This document shows positions 15,006 through 23,682 of a stretch of 45,236 nt of DNA, piece by piece (the first letter of the stretch is position 1; every line of letters begins with the position of its first letter). The position numbers were made by a program, and so were the translations under genes. This stretch comes from Clostridia bacterium. Its GTDB lineage: Bacteria; Bacillota; Clostridia; Christensenellales; Aristaeellaceae. The DNA lies in NCBI GenBank assembly GCA_017431365.1, contig JAFRLF010000150.1, positions 1 through 45,236 on the forward strand. Direction: 5' to 3'. The notes under the pieces are model-generated. The model saw only the letters and a program-made list of their open reading frames with translations. It was not told the DNA's origin and ran no database searches.

Positions 15006-15034
15006 AGAATAACACGATTCTGACATCGTGTCAA
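15006..15034 (-). promoter_or_regulatory. Promoter of the TetR operon
   Basis: On the minus strand: TTGACA (15034-15029), a 17-base spacer and TATTCT (15011-15006). The -35 hexamer lies in operator 2, and operator 1 lies just after the -10. Confidence 0.75.
15021..15033. promoter_or_regulatory. TetR operator 2 (palindrome)
   Basis: TGACATCGTGTCA, the same dyad as operator 1 with one arm base changed. It overlaps the -35 hexamer. The two centres (14991 and 15027) are 36 bases apart. Confidence 0.7.
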
Positions 15035-15150
15035 TTTAAGATTTGTATACACAACAATGCGGGTAAGAATACCGGAGCGGATATTTACGCGCATGACATA
15101 AGCGGCGCGAGCGCGCCGGAAAGGTTTGGCGGAAATTAACTTTGTCTTTA

Positions 15151-15178
15151 TTGACATACCCGCGCAATACGGTATAAT
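15151..15178 (+). promoter_or_regulatory. Promoter of argGH
   Basis: TTGACA (15151-15156), a 16-base spacer and TATAAT (15173-15178): perfect hexamers. Confidence 0.8.
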
Positions 15179-15180
15179 AA

Positions 15181-15216
15181 TGCATAATTGATGCATAAAT
15201 ACGCATGGAGGTGCAT
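15181..15216 (+). promoter_or_regulatory. Phased TGCAT elements, candidate ArgR operator
   Basis: TGCAT at 15181, TGCAT at 15192, CGCAT at 15202 and TGCAT at 15212, so the repeats start 11, 10 and 10 bases apart, or one helical turn each. TGCATAATTGATGCA is an inverted repeat, and TGCATAAATACGCAT resembles an arginine-box core. They lie between the -10 element and the start codon and cover the GGAGG ribosome site, a natural place for repression by ArgR. Confidence 0.5.
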
Positions 15217-15220
15217 ATAA

Positions 15221-16447
15221 ATGGACAAGAAGGACATCAAAAAAGTCGTACTGGCCTATTCGGGCGGTTTGGATACGTCGATCATCATCCCCTGGCTGAA
15301 GGAGAATTACAATAACTGCGAGGTCATCGCCGTCTCCGGTGACGTGGGGCAGGGGACCGAGCTGGACGGCCTCGAGGAAAAGGCCAAAAAGACCGGCGCC
15401 AGCAAGCTGTACATCCTTGACCTGAAGAAGGAGTTCGTGGAGGATTACATTTTCCCGACCATGCAGGCCGGAGCCGTCTATGAGGGCGAGTACTTGCTGG
15501 GCACGTCGTTCGCGCGCCCGGTCATCGCCCGGCGCATCGTCGAGATCGCCCTTCAGGAAGGCGCGGACGCCATCTGCCACGGCTGCACCGGCAAGGGCAA
15601 CGACCAGGTCCGCTTCGAGCTGGCGATCAAGGCCTTCGCCCCGAAGATGCACATCATCGCCCCGTGGCGCGAGTGGAGCATCAAGTCCCGCGAAGAGGAG
15701 ATCGACTACGCCGAGGCGCATGACATTCCCCTGCGCATCAACCGCGAAACCAATTATTCCAAGGACAAGAACCTCTGGCACCTGAGCCACGAGGGTCTTG
15801 ATCTTGAGGATCCGGCCAACGAGCCGCAGTATGACAAGCCCGGCTTCCTGGAGATGGGCGTTTCTCCCGAGCAGGCGCCCGACAAGCCCACATACGTGAC
15901 GCTGACCTTTGAAAGGGGCATTCCCGTGGCCGTCGACGGCGAGAAGATGGACGGCGTAGCCCTCGTCGAAAAGCTCAACGCCCTGGGCGGCGCGAACGGC
16001 ATCGGCCTTGTGGACCTCTTGGAGAACCGGCTCGTCGGCATGAAGAGCCGCGGCGTCTACGAGACCCCCGGCGGCGCGATCCTGTACCGGGCGCACGAGG
16101 TCCTCGAGACCCTGTGCCTCGACCGCGACACTCAGCACTACAAGGCCCTGGTGGCCAACCGGTTTGCCGAGCTGGTGTACTTCGGCCAGTGGTTCAGCCC
16201 CCTCAGGGAGGCGCTCAGCGCTTTCGTCACCGAGACGCAGAAGACCGTCACCGGCGAGGTGCGCCTGAAGCTGTACAAGGGCAACATCATCAACGCAGGC
16301 GCGAAGAGCCCCTTCTCCCTGTACGATCCCGAGATCGCCACTTTCGACGAGGATCACGTCTACAATCAGGCGGACGCCGCGGGCTTTATCAACCTCTTTG
16401 GCCTGCCCACCAAGGTTAAGGCCATGACCGACGCGAAGAATAAGTGA
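15221..16447 (+). CDS. argG: Argininosuccinate synthase
   Basis: 408 residues, the normal length. ATP-binding N-type motif [17 protein letters not shown] at about 11-27, the ATP/citrulline segment [13 protein letters not shown] near 126, and the WHLSHEG segment near 186. It joins citrulline and aspartate with ATP to give argininosuccinate in arginine synthesis; cytoplasmic. GGAGG (15207-15211) is 9 bases upstream of the ATG. Followed 70 bases later by argH, the next step of the pathway. Confidence 0.98.
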   Translation: MDKKDIKKVVLAYSGGLDTSIIIPWLKENYNNCEVIAVSGDVGQGTELDGLEEKAKKTGASKLYILDLKKEFVEDYIFPTMQAGAVYEGEYLLGTSFARPVIARRIVEIALQEGADAICHGCTGKGNDQVRFELAIKAFAPKMHIIAPWREWSIKSREEEIDYAEAHDIPLRINRETNYSKDKNLWHLSHEGLDLEDPANEPQYDKPGFLEMGVSPEQAPDKPTYVTLTFERGIPVAVDGEKMDGVALVEKLNALGGANGIGLVDLLENRLVGMKSRGVYETPGGAILYRAHEVLETLCLDRDTQHYKALVANRFAELVYFGQWFSPLREALSAFVTETQKTVTGEVRLKLYKGNIINAGAKSPFSLYDPEIATFDEDHVYNQADAAGFINLFGLPTKVKAMTDAKNK

Positions 16448-16517
16448 TAGGCCGAACGAATATGATTGGATGCGGCGGGGGAAGTATCTCCCGCCGTTTT
16501 TGAAAGGAGCAGATCAT

Positions 16518-17909
16518 ATGGAAAAGCTCTGGTCGGGGAACCTGCACGCCGCGCTGGATCCGGTATCGGACGAGATCAACGCGTCCATCCGCTTCGACCG
16601 GCGCATCTACCGGCAGGACATCAAAGGCTCCGTGGCACACGCCCGCATGCTCGGCGCAAAGGGTATCATCCCGAAGGCGGATGCCGAGGCCATCATCGCG
16701 GCGCTTAAAGACATACTCTCCGAGATCGACGCCGGATCCCTCGCCATTGACGAGAGCTGCGAGGATATCCATTCCTTCGTGGAGATGGAGCTGACGCGCC
16801 GCCTGGGCGACGTGGGGAAGCGCCTCCACACCGCCCGCAGCCGCAACGACCAGGTGGCGCTGGACTTCCGCCTCTTTCTGCGGGACGAGACACAGGACAT
16901 CATCGGCAAGACGCTGGCGCTGCTTTCGGTCCTTTCTGACAAGGCGGAGGCGCACAGGGCCGACATCATGCCGGGATATACGCACATGCAGCGGGCGCAG
17001 CCGATCACGATGGGGCATCACCTGATGGCCTGGGCCATGATGCTCACCCGCGACGTCGGCCGCATGAAAGACGCGCTCCGCCGCATGAACGAATCGCCGC
17101 TGGGCTGCGCGGCCCTCGCCGGGACGACCTACGACATCGACCGCATGGGCCCGGCTCTGGAGCTCGGCTTTGACGGGATCACGAAAAACAGCCTCGAGGG
17201 CGTGGGGGATCGGGATTTCGCGGTGGAGCTTCTGTCCGCCTTCGCGATGTGCATGGCGCATCTGAGCCGATTCTCCGAGGAGATCATCCTCTGGTCGTCG
17301 TGGGAATTCAGGTTCGTCAGCATCGACGACGGGTACTCCACCGGTTCAAGCATCATGCCGCAGAAGAAGAACCCGGACATGGCGGAGCTGGTGCGCGGCA
17401 AGACGGGCCGCGTCTACGGCGATCTCATGACGATGCTGACGGTTTTGAAGGGCCTGCCTCTGGCCTACAACAAGGATCTTCAGGAGGACAAGGAGGCCCT
17501 GTTCGACGCCATAGACACGCTGAAGCTGAGTCTGAACGTCTTCGCTCCCATGGTGGCCACGATGAAAGCTCATGCGGAAAACATGCGCGCGGCGGCGTCC
17601 GGCGGCTTCATCAACGCGACCGATTGCGCCGATTACCTGACGCGGAAGGGCATGCCCTTCCGCACGGCGTACCGCGTGACGGGCGACCTGGTCAACGAGT
17701 GTATGGCCCGTCATACGACGCTTGAGGATCTGCCCCTTGAGGTGTACAAGTCCTTCAGCGATCTGTTCGAGGACGACATATACGAGAACATCTCTCTGGA
17801 GGCCTGCGTCAGCCGCCGCGTGAGTGAGGGCGGCCCGGCGCTCGCGTCGGTGGACAGGCAGATCGAGTGGGTGCGGGCTTTTATCGGAAAGGAAGAAAAC
17901 CCTTCTTGA
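16518..17909 (+). CDS. argH: Argininosuccinate lyase
   Basis: 463 residues. The fumarase/aspartase superfamily signature GSSIMPQKKNPDMAE lies near 290, with the substrate-binding HTARSRNDQVALD near 106 and the catalytic-loop GYTHMQRAQP near 154. It splits argininosuccinate into arginine and fumarate. ATG 16518 is preferred over an upstream in-frame start because AAAGGAG stands 7-8 bases before it and the family N terminus (KLWSG) begins here. Same transcript as argG. Confidence 0.98.
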   Translation: MEKLWSGNLHAALDPVSDEINASIRFDRRIYRQDIKGSVAHARMLGAKGIIPKADAEAIIAALKDILSEIDAGSLAIDESCEDIHSFVEMELTRRLGDVGKRLHTARSRNDQVALDFRLFLRDETQDIIGKTLALLSVLSDKAEAHRADIMPGYTHMQRAQPITMGHHLMAWAMMLTRDVGRMKDALRRMNESPLGCAALAGTTYDIDRMGPALELGFDGITKNSLEGVGDRDFAVELLSAFAMCMAHLSRFSEEIILWSSWEFRFVSIDDGYSTGSSIMPQKKNPDMAELVRGKTGRVYGDLMTMLTVLKGLPLAYNKDLQEDKEALFDAIDTLKLSLNVFAPMVATMKAHAENMRAAASGGFINATDCADYLTRKGMPFRTAYRVTGDLVNECMARHTTLEDLPLEVYKSFSDLFEDDIYENISLEACVSRRVSEGGPALASVDRQIEWVRAFIGKEENPS

Positions 17910-17934
17910 ACGCGCGTAGCTGATATGCTATCAT
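17906..17934 (+). promoter_or_regulatory. Promoter upstream of the small protein / DUF4132 pair
   Basis: TTGAAC (17906-17911) overlaps the argH stop codon; TATCAT lies at 17929-17934 with a 17-base spacer. It would give the DUF4132 pair a start separate from argGH. Confidence 0.45.
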
Positions 17935-17973
17935 TGAGCCGTAAAACGCTCCATACGTCAGGAGGCCGAAGCC

Positions 17974-18381
17974 GTGACGGTTTTTATCAGAGTTCAGCGC
18001 GTGGGGCGCGGACAGATTGTGTCTGCGCCCCTGTCTTTGGAAGGCGTTCCCGCGACCGCGGGGGAACTGATCTGTGCCTGTGTCGATGCCTGCGTCCATG
18101 AACAGCGCGTGCGCGTTGAGGCCGGATATCGGCCTCTGACGCCGGAAGAACTGGCAGGGTGCGCGAAAATTGGGAAGATCGCCTTCAACTTTGATTATAA
18201 CGGGAAAAAGGCTGACCTCGACTCCGCGAAGGATACGGCCATGCAGGCCTATCGGGACGGGCTTTTTCGCGTGTTCCTCAACGGCGTGGAGCTGACTGAT
18301 GAGGACACGCCTGTTCATCTGTCTGAAGGGGACGAGCTGACCTTCATCCGCCTGGTGATGCTGGCCGGCCGGCTCTGGTAA
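17974..18381 (+). CDS. Small protein with a beta-grasp-like C terminus, paired with DUF4132
   Basis: 135 residues, GTG start with GGAGG 8 bases upstream. I do not recognise a named family. The N-terminal part (MTVFIRVQRVGRGQ, then TAGELICACVDACV) looks like a strand-loop-helix. The middle is variable. The last 40 residues (LFRVFLNGVELTDEDTPVHL, then SEGDELTFIRLVMLAG) have the order strand, NG turn, 'L..GDE..F' and final strand seen in MoaD/ThiS-type beta-grasp proteins, but the end is AGRLW and not a reactive Gly-Gly. Only 15 bases separate it from the DUF4132 gene, so the two are very probably expressed together and may act as partners. Soluble, with no signal peptide. Confidence 0.72.
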   Translation: MTVFIRVQRVGRGQIVSAPLSLEGVPATAGELICACVDACVHEQRVRVEAGYRPLTPEELAGCAKIGKIAFNFDYNGKKADLDSAKDTAMQAYRDGLFRVFLNGVELTDEDTPVHLSEGDELTFIRLVMLAGRLW

Positions 18382-18396
18382 AAGGAGAGTTCGCTT

Positions 18397-21300
18397 ATGT
18401 TCGACAATTGGATGCTGTGGAATGGGATATCTTTCAATCCTTCGCAGAAATCTCTCGAATACATCCAGAAGATCCGTCAGCGCAACAGCTCTCTGCCCGC
18501 AGATGAGCGGCGGTTCCTTATGATCACATTGAAAACACCTTACTTTAAAGAGTTAAGGACGGTCCTTTCGGGCGATGATCCGACTAAGGTGAGGGATTTT
18601 TTCGAAAAGGATATGTTCCGGATCTTCGGCCCTGGCATTCTTGAAAGACACAGGGAAGCTTTTCTGTGGGCCGTTGAGCATATCGTGCAGTGGCCTTATC
18701 AGCTGGGTATCGGACGCAGACCTGCGCGCTCGCGATATCTGCCCGGACATATCCGTCACATTCTGTGGATGGCCCATACCTTTTATACGCAGGCGGTGGT
18801 AGACGCCGATATCTGCGACATACTCAGCGGTGATCTCCCGGAGGATGCGCTCAGTTTTGTGCGCGACAGTCGGACGGGCTTCTGTTCAGAAATCGTCGCG
18901 TATGAGATTGACCGGGGCAATGTCCGTCTGAAAACCCAGCTCATGGATATGCTGAGAGGCGAGGAAGGGGCCCCTGATCCAAGCCGGACGCTCTTTAAGG
19001 GCATCTTTATGAGCCATGACGCGGAACTGCACCGGGCGCTGGGGCGGCTTTTGGTCGCGGCCCGGCTGGAGGAGGGGCTGCGCCAGGCCATATGTGAGAC
19101 TGCGGATGAAGGAACCCTGGAAGGATTTCTTGAGATTCTCGACGTGATCGCTGAAAACGACCTCATACGCTTTTCTTCGGTCAAGCGGGCCGCGGCTGTG
19201 TGGCTGGGCTTCAGTGTGGAAGATGGCAAGGACCTTGAGCGCCTTTCCCGCAAGGAGATGACCGGTCTGAGAACAGCCCTCATGGACGCTGGTAAGAGAA
19301 GGGCAATGCTTGAGTCGGAAGACAACCTTTCCGTTTACTTAGCTCTCTGCGCCGTGGGCATCGTCGAGATCGGGGATGCCGTACGTATGGCGCTGGACCT
19401 GACGGCGAGCGGCACGCGGCGTCAGGCGCTGGTCTGCGCCCTGTTCAGCCGGTCGCTGGGCATTAAGGAACTCTATCGGAAGCAGACGGTCGGGGCGCTG
19501 CTCTCGCGCTCCGATGATCAGGAGCTGACGGCTGTATACCTGAGCGGACAGCAGTATTACTGGCGCACAGCTATAGAGCCCTATGAACCGAAAAGCCCCG
19601 ATCATTTCTTCGACGGTCAGCTGGATGCGGAACCGGAGACAGAATCCGCCGAAATTAAACCTGTTCCGCCGTTTGAAGACGCCGATGTTACCCGCCGTTT
19701 TTTCGACGTCATGCGGACCTGTCTTAAGCGCCTGTCCAAAAAGGAAACAGTCTATGATCCCTGTGTCATGCCCTGGTTCGCGGCAAAGCTAGCGCGTTCG
19801 GATATCGCCCTGTGTCTGTGCGCAACAGCTCTGGCCCTGGATGATCGGGCGAAGGATGAGGCCATAGCCCTGATCCCACTGCTTCAGGCGGGGGATCGCT
19901 CCGCGTGCGTCCGGGCGCTGCTGAGCACCCCGAAGAGAGCTGCGCAGCGTCAGGCGCTCATGGTCCTGGTAGCGGATCGGGAGTCGATGACGCAACGCGA
20001 CGCCTTCCGTATTCTGGATGAATTGCCAGCCGCGCAGCTGGATTACTCAGCTCTTGAGGGGCATTTGCGCCTTAAGGATCCGATCGTGCGGAAAAATGTG
20101 ATGACTCTGCTCATGAAACAGGGCGACGACGGCCTGATGTCCTGCGTGAAGCGCCTGCTCGCGGACAGACGTGAGACCTGCCGCGCTGCGGGCTATGAGC
20201 TGATGACGGTGATTGCCCGGTCGCAGGAACGGAAGGCCCTGCATGGATCCTGCCGGGCGGCGCTGACCGCTCAGGCCCATGACGAGCCGCGTGAGAAGAT
20301 GCTCTGGGAGACGTGCGCCGAAGCGCTCGGTTTGGACGCGGCGCGCGCAGACGCAGAAAAACCACACGATCCGCCCGGGAAGCGGATCACCGAAGAGGAT
20401 CTGTATACCGACCGGGACGAGGATCAGCCGGATCTTTCCTTCGTTAGCAGGAATCCGGTCTACGCGCAGGCGTTTTTTGACATCTTTCCGGATTCCGGAC
20501 TGCGCGACGCCGCCGGATCGACCGCGCAGAGCCGCGCTGCCGGAGCGACCTGTGCTTCCTTGCGCCAGGCCTGGGAGGACATCAGCGCCCTGGAAGCGCT
20601 CATACAACAGCACGGGGAGGATCCCGTCATCTCCAAATATAAAGGCGGCGGCCTGCTCGATTATGCGGCTTTGCCGACCTTGCGCCAGTGTGAAATAAAC
20701 GGAGAAACGTATCCGCTGGCGGAGGTTTGGGAGAACTGGTGGCAGACGCTGAACGATACCGGGCGTCTTGTGCGGGCGCTTCTGTCCGTCAGTGCACGCC
20801 TGCCCGGTGAGCAGGACACCTCCGGCACGGTTGAAATGCTTTTCGGCGCGGGATTCTCGCGGCAGATCGACCTGATTCAGCGCGTGAATCTGGAGCGCGT
20901 CTGCGGATACCTGATCGGCCGGCACGCCGACAGGACGCTGCTGACGCAGGCGGCCCTCTATCTGACGGATATACTGGCTAACAGGCTGAGCGACCGGGAG
21001 TTTTATCCAAAGTCGTCGGACAGGTACAGCGTCAGCATCATTGCGGACAGGCGGGCCGGTTGGCTGCTGATGTGGCTGACGGATCCGCCGGAGGTGGAAG
21101 TCAGTCACTGCTTTGACGCGCGGCGGATCCTGCCCCGGCGCTATTATGCCATCCTGGCGCGGCGCGATACTGCCGAAGGAGAAAAAACCGCCTACGCGAT
21201 GCCCTATCTTCAGTACACCGACAACCCCGACGTCATCAGGGTCTGGGATTATATGGGGAACAGGGTCGTTCTCGACACGGGCGTCTGCGGATACCTGAAG

Positions 21301-23652
21301 GCGTATCGCCGCGGTCAGATGAGCAAGGCCTCGATTTACCGGTTTATCTTTCACCCGAAGAATTTGAGGAACGCGTTGATGGAACTGTCGCTTCTGGCGC
21401 AGTATCGGCGGACGATCGAACCAGAGAAACGTTTGACGGTGTGGCGAAGCAACCACATGTTCGGCCCGCGAAACCGGCGGGCCGATGTTGTGCGCGATCT
21501 TCTCGGGAAGAAAGAGCTCGTCAACGGTGAAGATCGGGCGCTGCTCGACCTGGCTCAGGAGGTTTATGGCACCGTCTTGTCCATCGTGCTCGATGATGAA
21601 CTGAAGCGCGGCGAGATGAAGGGCAGGTACACGGATTTTATCTCAGGTATTGCATATTTCAGCGGGGTAAAGTGGCTCGGCGAGATCTGGACGGCCATGG
21701 GAGAGGGGAAGCTCCACCGCAGCGCATGGTATTATGATTCATCTGTGCGCAGTCAGAGCCTGAGCCATCTGCTGGGCGTCTGCGCACCTGCGCCGGAGGA
21801 CGATGCCTCGGCCCTTCGCGCCGTGGCCGGGGAAAAGAAAATCTCCGACAGCCGCCTTATCGAAACGGCGATGTACAATCCCGCATGGATCGATCTGGTA
21901 GGTGAGGCGCTGGGCATCGACGGGTTCCGTTCGGCGGCGTACTATTTCATCGCCCACATGAACGAACAGCAGGACGAGGAGCGTCAGGCGGTCATCGCCC
22001 GCTATACGCCGCTGACTGCGGAACAGCTGCAGGCCGGAGCCTTTGACGCCCGTTGGCTGAAAGACGTCTATGCAGCCGTGGGAGAGAAGCGCTTCAATCA
22101 GTTGTATGCCGCGGCAAAGTACATCACCGACGGCGCGAGGCACAGCCGTGCGCGCCGCTACGCCGACGCCGCCCTCGGGCGGCTGAATGTGGACGATGCG
22201 GAGGCGCAGATCAGCGAAAAACGAAATAAAGACCTGCTGATGGCCTATGCGGCGATACCGTTGGCCGATGAGGCGGACCTCCTTCGGCGGTACCTGTTTA
22301 TTCAGGCGTTTCTGAAACAGAGCCGCCAGTTCGGCGCGGTCCGTTCAGCCAGCGAGAAGCAGGCGTCGGAAATGGCGCTGGTCAACCTGGCGGCCAACGC
22401 GGGCTATGAAGACGTGACCCGTCTGACCCTGAGCCTGGAGACGCGCGCGGCCGCCGAATACGTTCATCTGTTCGACCCGCGCGACGTCGAAGGCATGACC
22501 CTCCATCTGGAGGCGGATGAAGCGGGCCGCATCGGCATCGTCTGCGAAAAAGACGGGAAGCGCCTCAAATCCCTGCCGCCCAGCCTGAAAAAACATGAAT
22601 ACGTCGCGAGACTTGCGGAGGGGAAAAAGGCCCTGTCCGGTCAGCAGAGCCGGGCAAAGCGGTTTTTCGAAGAGGCTATGGAGGATGGCGCCGTGCTCAG
22701 CGCGGGTGAGATCGCGGCTCTTTGGGACAATCCGGCTGTCAGGCCGCTGATCGAGCGGCTGGTGTTCCGGGCGGAGGAGCGCTTCCTCATGCCCGTCGAC
22801 GGCGGGTTTGCGGATCTCAGCGGCGGTATATCGGCTCTGGAGGCGAATGAAAGCCTGACCGTAGCGCATCCGCTGGATTTTTACCGCGCCGGCGTATGGC
22901 TTCAGTGGCAGTCGTATATCTTCGAAAGGCGGATCATCCAGCCCTTCAAACAGGTGTTCAGGGAGCTGTATATCAAGACGGCGGATGAGCTGGGACAGAG
23001 CGAGTCACAGCGCTACGCCGGGTATCAGATCCAGCCGAAAAAGGCGGCGGCGGTCCTCAGGACACGCCGCTGGCTGGCCGCCGAAGGCGGCCTTGAAAAG
23101 GTGTTTTATAAAGAAGATCTCATGGTCGTCATCAGTGCCGCCGCGGACTGGTTCTCACCCGCGGACATCGAGCCGCCGACCCTTGACGGGGTGATCTTCC
23201 TCTCGCGGTCGGAATGGAAACGCGTACCCATCGACAGCGTTCCCGACCGTCTGTTTTCTGAGATCATGCGCGACGTCGATCTGGCCGTCAGCGTGGCTTA
23301 CGCGGGCGGCGTGGATCCGCAGGCCAGCCATTCCACGATAGAGATGCGGGAGGCGCTGCTGAACTTCACGCTGCCGCTGTTCGGCCTGACGAACGTCAGA
23401 GTGGAGAAGAGGCACGCCGTCATTCATGGAAAGCGCGCCGATTACACCGTTCATCTGGGCAGCGGCGTGATCCATCAGCGCGGCGGAGCGATGATCAACA
23501 TCGTGGCGGTACATTCCCAGCACAGGGGAAAGCTGTTTCTGCCCTTCGCGGACGATGATCCGCAGACGGCGGAGATCCTCACAAAGGTACTGTTCCTTGC
23601 GGAGGATCAGAAGATCAGGGATCCCGTGATCCTTTCACAGATTCGCGGATGA
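18397..23652 (+). CDS. Very large DUF4132 (MolR-like) protein
   Basis: 1751 residues, soluble. The N-terminal 1200 residues are helix-rich with a HEAT/ARM-like look and no recognised catalytic motif. The C-terminal part carries the DUF4132 pattern: a strand pair ending in GKRLKSLPPSLKKHE (about residue 1386), followed by a helical stretch with R.KRFFEEAMEDG, and the family's terminal motifs FSEIMRDVDLAVSVA, then TVHLGSGVIH and ILTKVLFLAEDQKIRDP. DUF4132 proteins, including E. coli MolR, are of unknown biochemical role; relatives occur with WGR, MoxR and VWA proteins in gene sets proposed to be conflict or stress systems. AAAGGAGA precedes the ATG. The gene converges with the kinase gene with only 30 bases between. 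Confidence 0.82.
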   Translation: MFDNWMLWNGISFNPSQKSLEYIQKIRQRNSSLPADERRFLMITLKTPYFKELRTVLSGDDPTKVRDFFEKDMFRIFGPGILERHREAFLWAVEHIVQWPYQLGIGRRPARSRYLPGHIRHILWMAHTFYTQAVVDADICDILSGDLPEDALSFVRDSRTGFCSEIVAYEIDRGNVRLKTQLMDMLRGEEGAPDPSRTLFKGIFMSHDAELHRALGRLLVAARLEEGLRQAICETADEGTLEGFLEILDVIAENDLIRFSSVKRAAAVWLGFSVEDGKDLERLSRKEMTGLRTALMDAGKRRAMLESEDNLSVYLALCAVGIVEIGDAVRMALDLTASGTRRQALVCALFSRSLGIKELYRKQTVGALLSRSDDQELTAVYLSGQQYYWRTAIEPYEPKSPDHFFDGQLDAEPETESAEIKPVPPFEDADVTRRFFDVMRTCLKRLSKKETVYDPCVMPWFAAKLARSDIALCLCATALALDDRAKDEAIALIPLLQAGDRSACVRALLSTPKRAAQRQALMVLVADRESMTQRDAFRILDELPAAQLDYSALEGHLRLKDPIVRKNVMTLLMKQGDDGLMSCVKRLLADRRETCRAAGYELMTVIARSQERKALHGSCRAALTAQAHDEPREKMLWETCAEALGLDAARADAEKPHDPPGKRITEEDLYTDRDEDQPDLSFVSRNPVYAQAFFDIFPDSGLRDAAGSTAQSRAAGATCASLRQAWEDISALEALIQQHGEDPVISKYKGGGLLDYAALPTLRQCEINGETYPLAEVWENWWQTLNDTGRLVRALLSVSARLPGEQDTSGTVEMLFGAGFSRQIDLIQRVNLERVCGYLIGRHADRTLLTQAALYLTDILANRLSDREFYPKSSDRYSVSIIADRRAGWLLMWLTDPPEVEVSHCFDARRILPRRYYAILARRDTAEGEKTAYAMPYLQYTDNPDVIRVWDYMGNRVVLDTGVCGYLKAYRRGQMSKASIYRFIFHPKNLRNALMELSLLAQYRRTIEPEKRLTVWRSNHMFGPRNRRADVVRDLLGKKELVNGEDRALLDLAQEVYGTVLSIVLDDELKRGEMKGRYTDFISGIAYFSGVKWLGEIWTAMGEGKLHRSAWYYDSSVRSQSLSHLLGVCAPAPEDDASALRAVAGEKKISDSRLIETAMYNPAWIDLVGEALGIDGFRSAAYYFIAHMNEQQDEERQAVIARYTPLTAEQLQAGAFDARWLKDVYAAVGEKRFNQLYAAAKYITDGARHSRARRYADAALGRLNVDDAEAQISEKRNKDLLMAYAAIPLADEADLLRRYLFIQAFLKQSRQFGAVRSASEKQASEMALVNLAANAGYEDVTRLTLSLETRAAAEYVHLFDPRDVEGMTLHLEADEAGRIGIVCEKDGKRLKSLPPSLKKHEYVARLAEGKKALSGQQSRAKRFFEEAMEDGAVLSAGEIAALWDNPAVRPLIERLVFRAEERFLMPVDGGFADLSGGISALEANESLTVAHPLDFYRAGVWLQWQSYIFERRIIQPFKQVFRELYIKTADELGQSESQRYAGYQIQPKKAAAVLRTRRWLAAEGGLEKVFYKEDLMVVISAAADWFSPADIEPPTLDGVIFLSRSEWKRVPIDSVPDRLFSEIMRDVDLAVSVAYAGGVDPQASHSTIEMREALLNFTLPLFGLTNVRVEKRHAVIHGKRADYTVHLGSGVIHQRGGAMINIVAVHSQHRGKLFLPFADDDPQTAEILTKVLFLAEDQKIRDPVILSQIRG

Positions 23653-23682
23653 TGCGGGGTGAACGCCCTAACGCCTTCACGC

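Noticed and set aside
14960..16357. Upstream extension of the TetR reading frame to 680 codons
   Set aside because: The extension is antisense to argG and crosses the tetR promoter and operators. The real start at 14959 has an AGGAGGG site.
23653..23682. Short inverted repeat (GTGAA/TTCAC) between DUF4132 and the kinase gene as a terminator
   Set aside because: The stem is only five bases with no U-tract; too weak to call.
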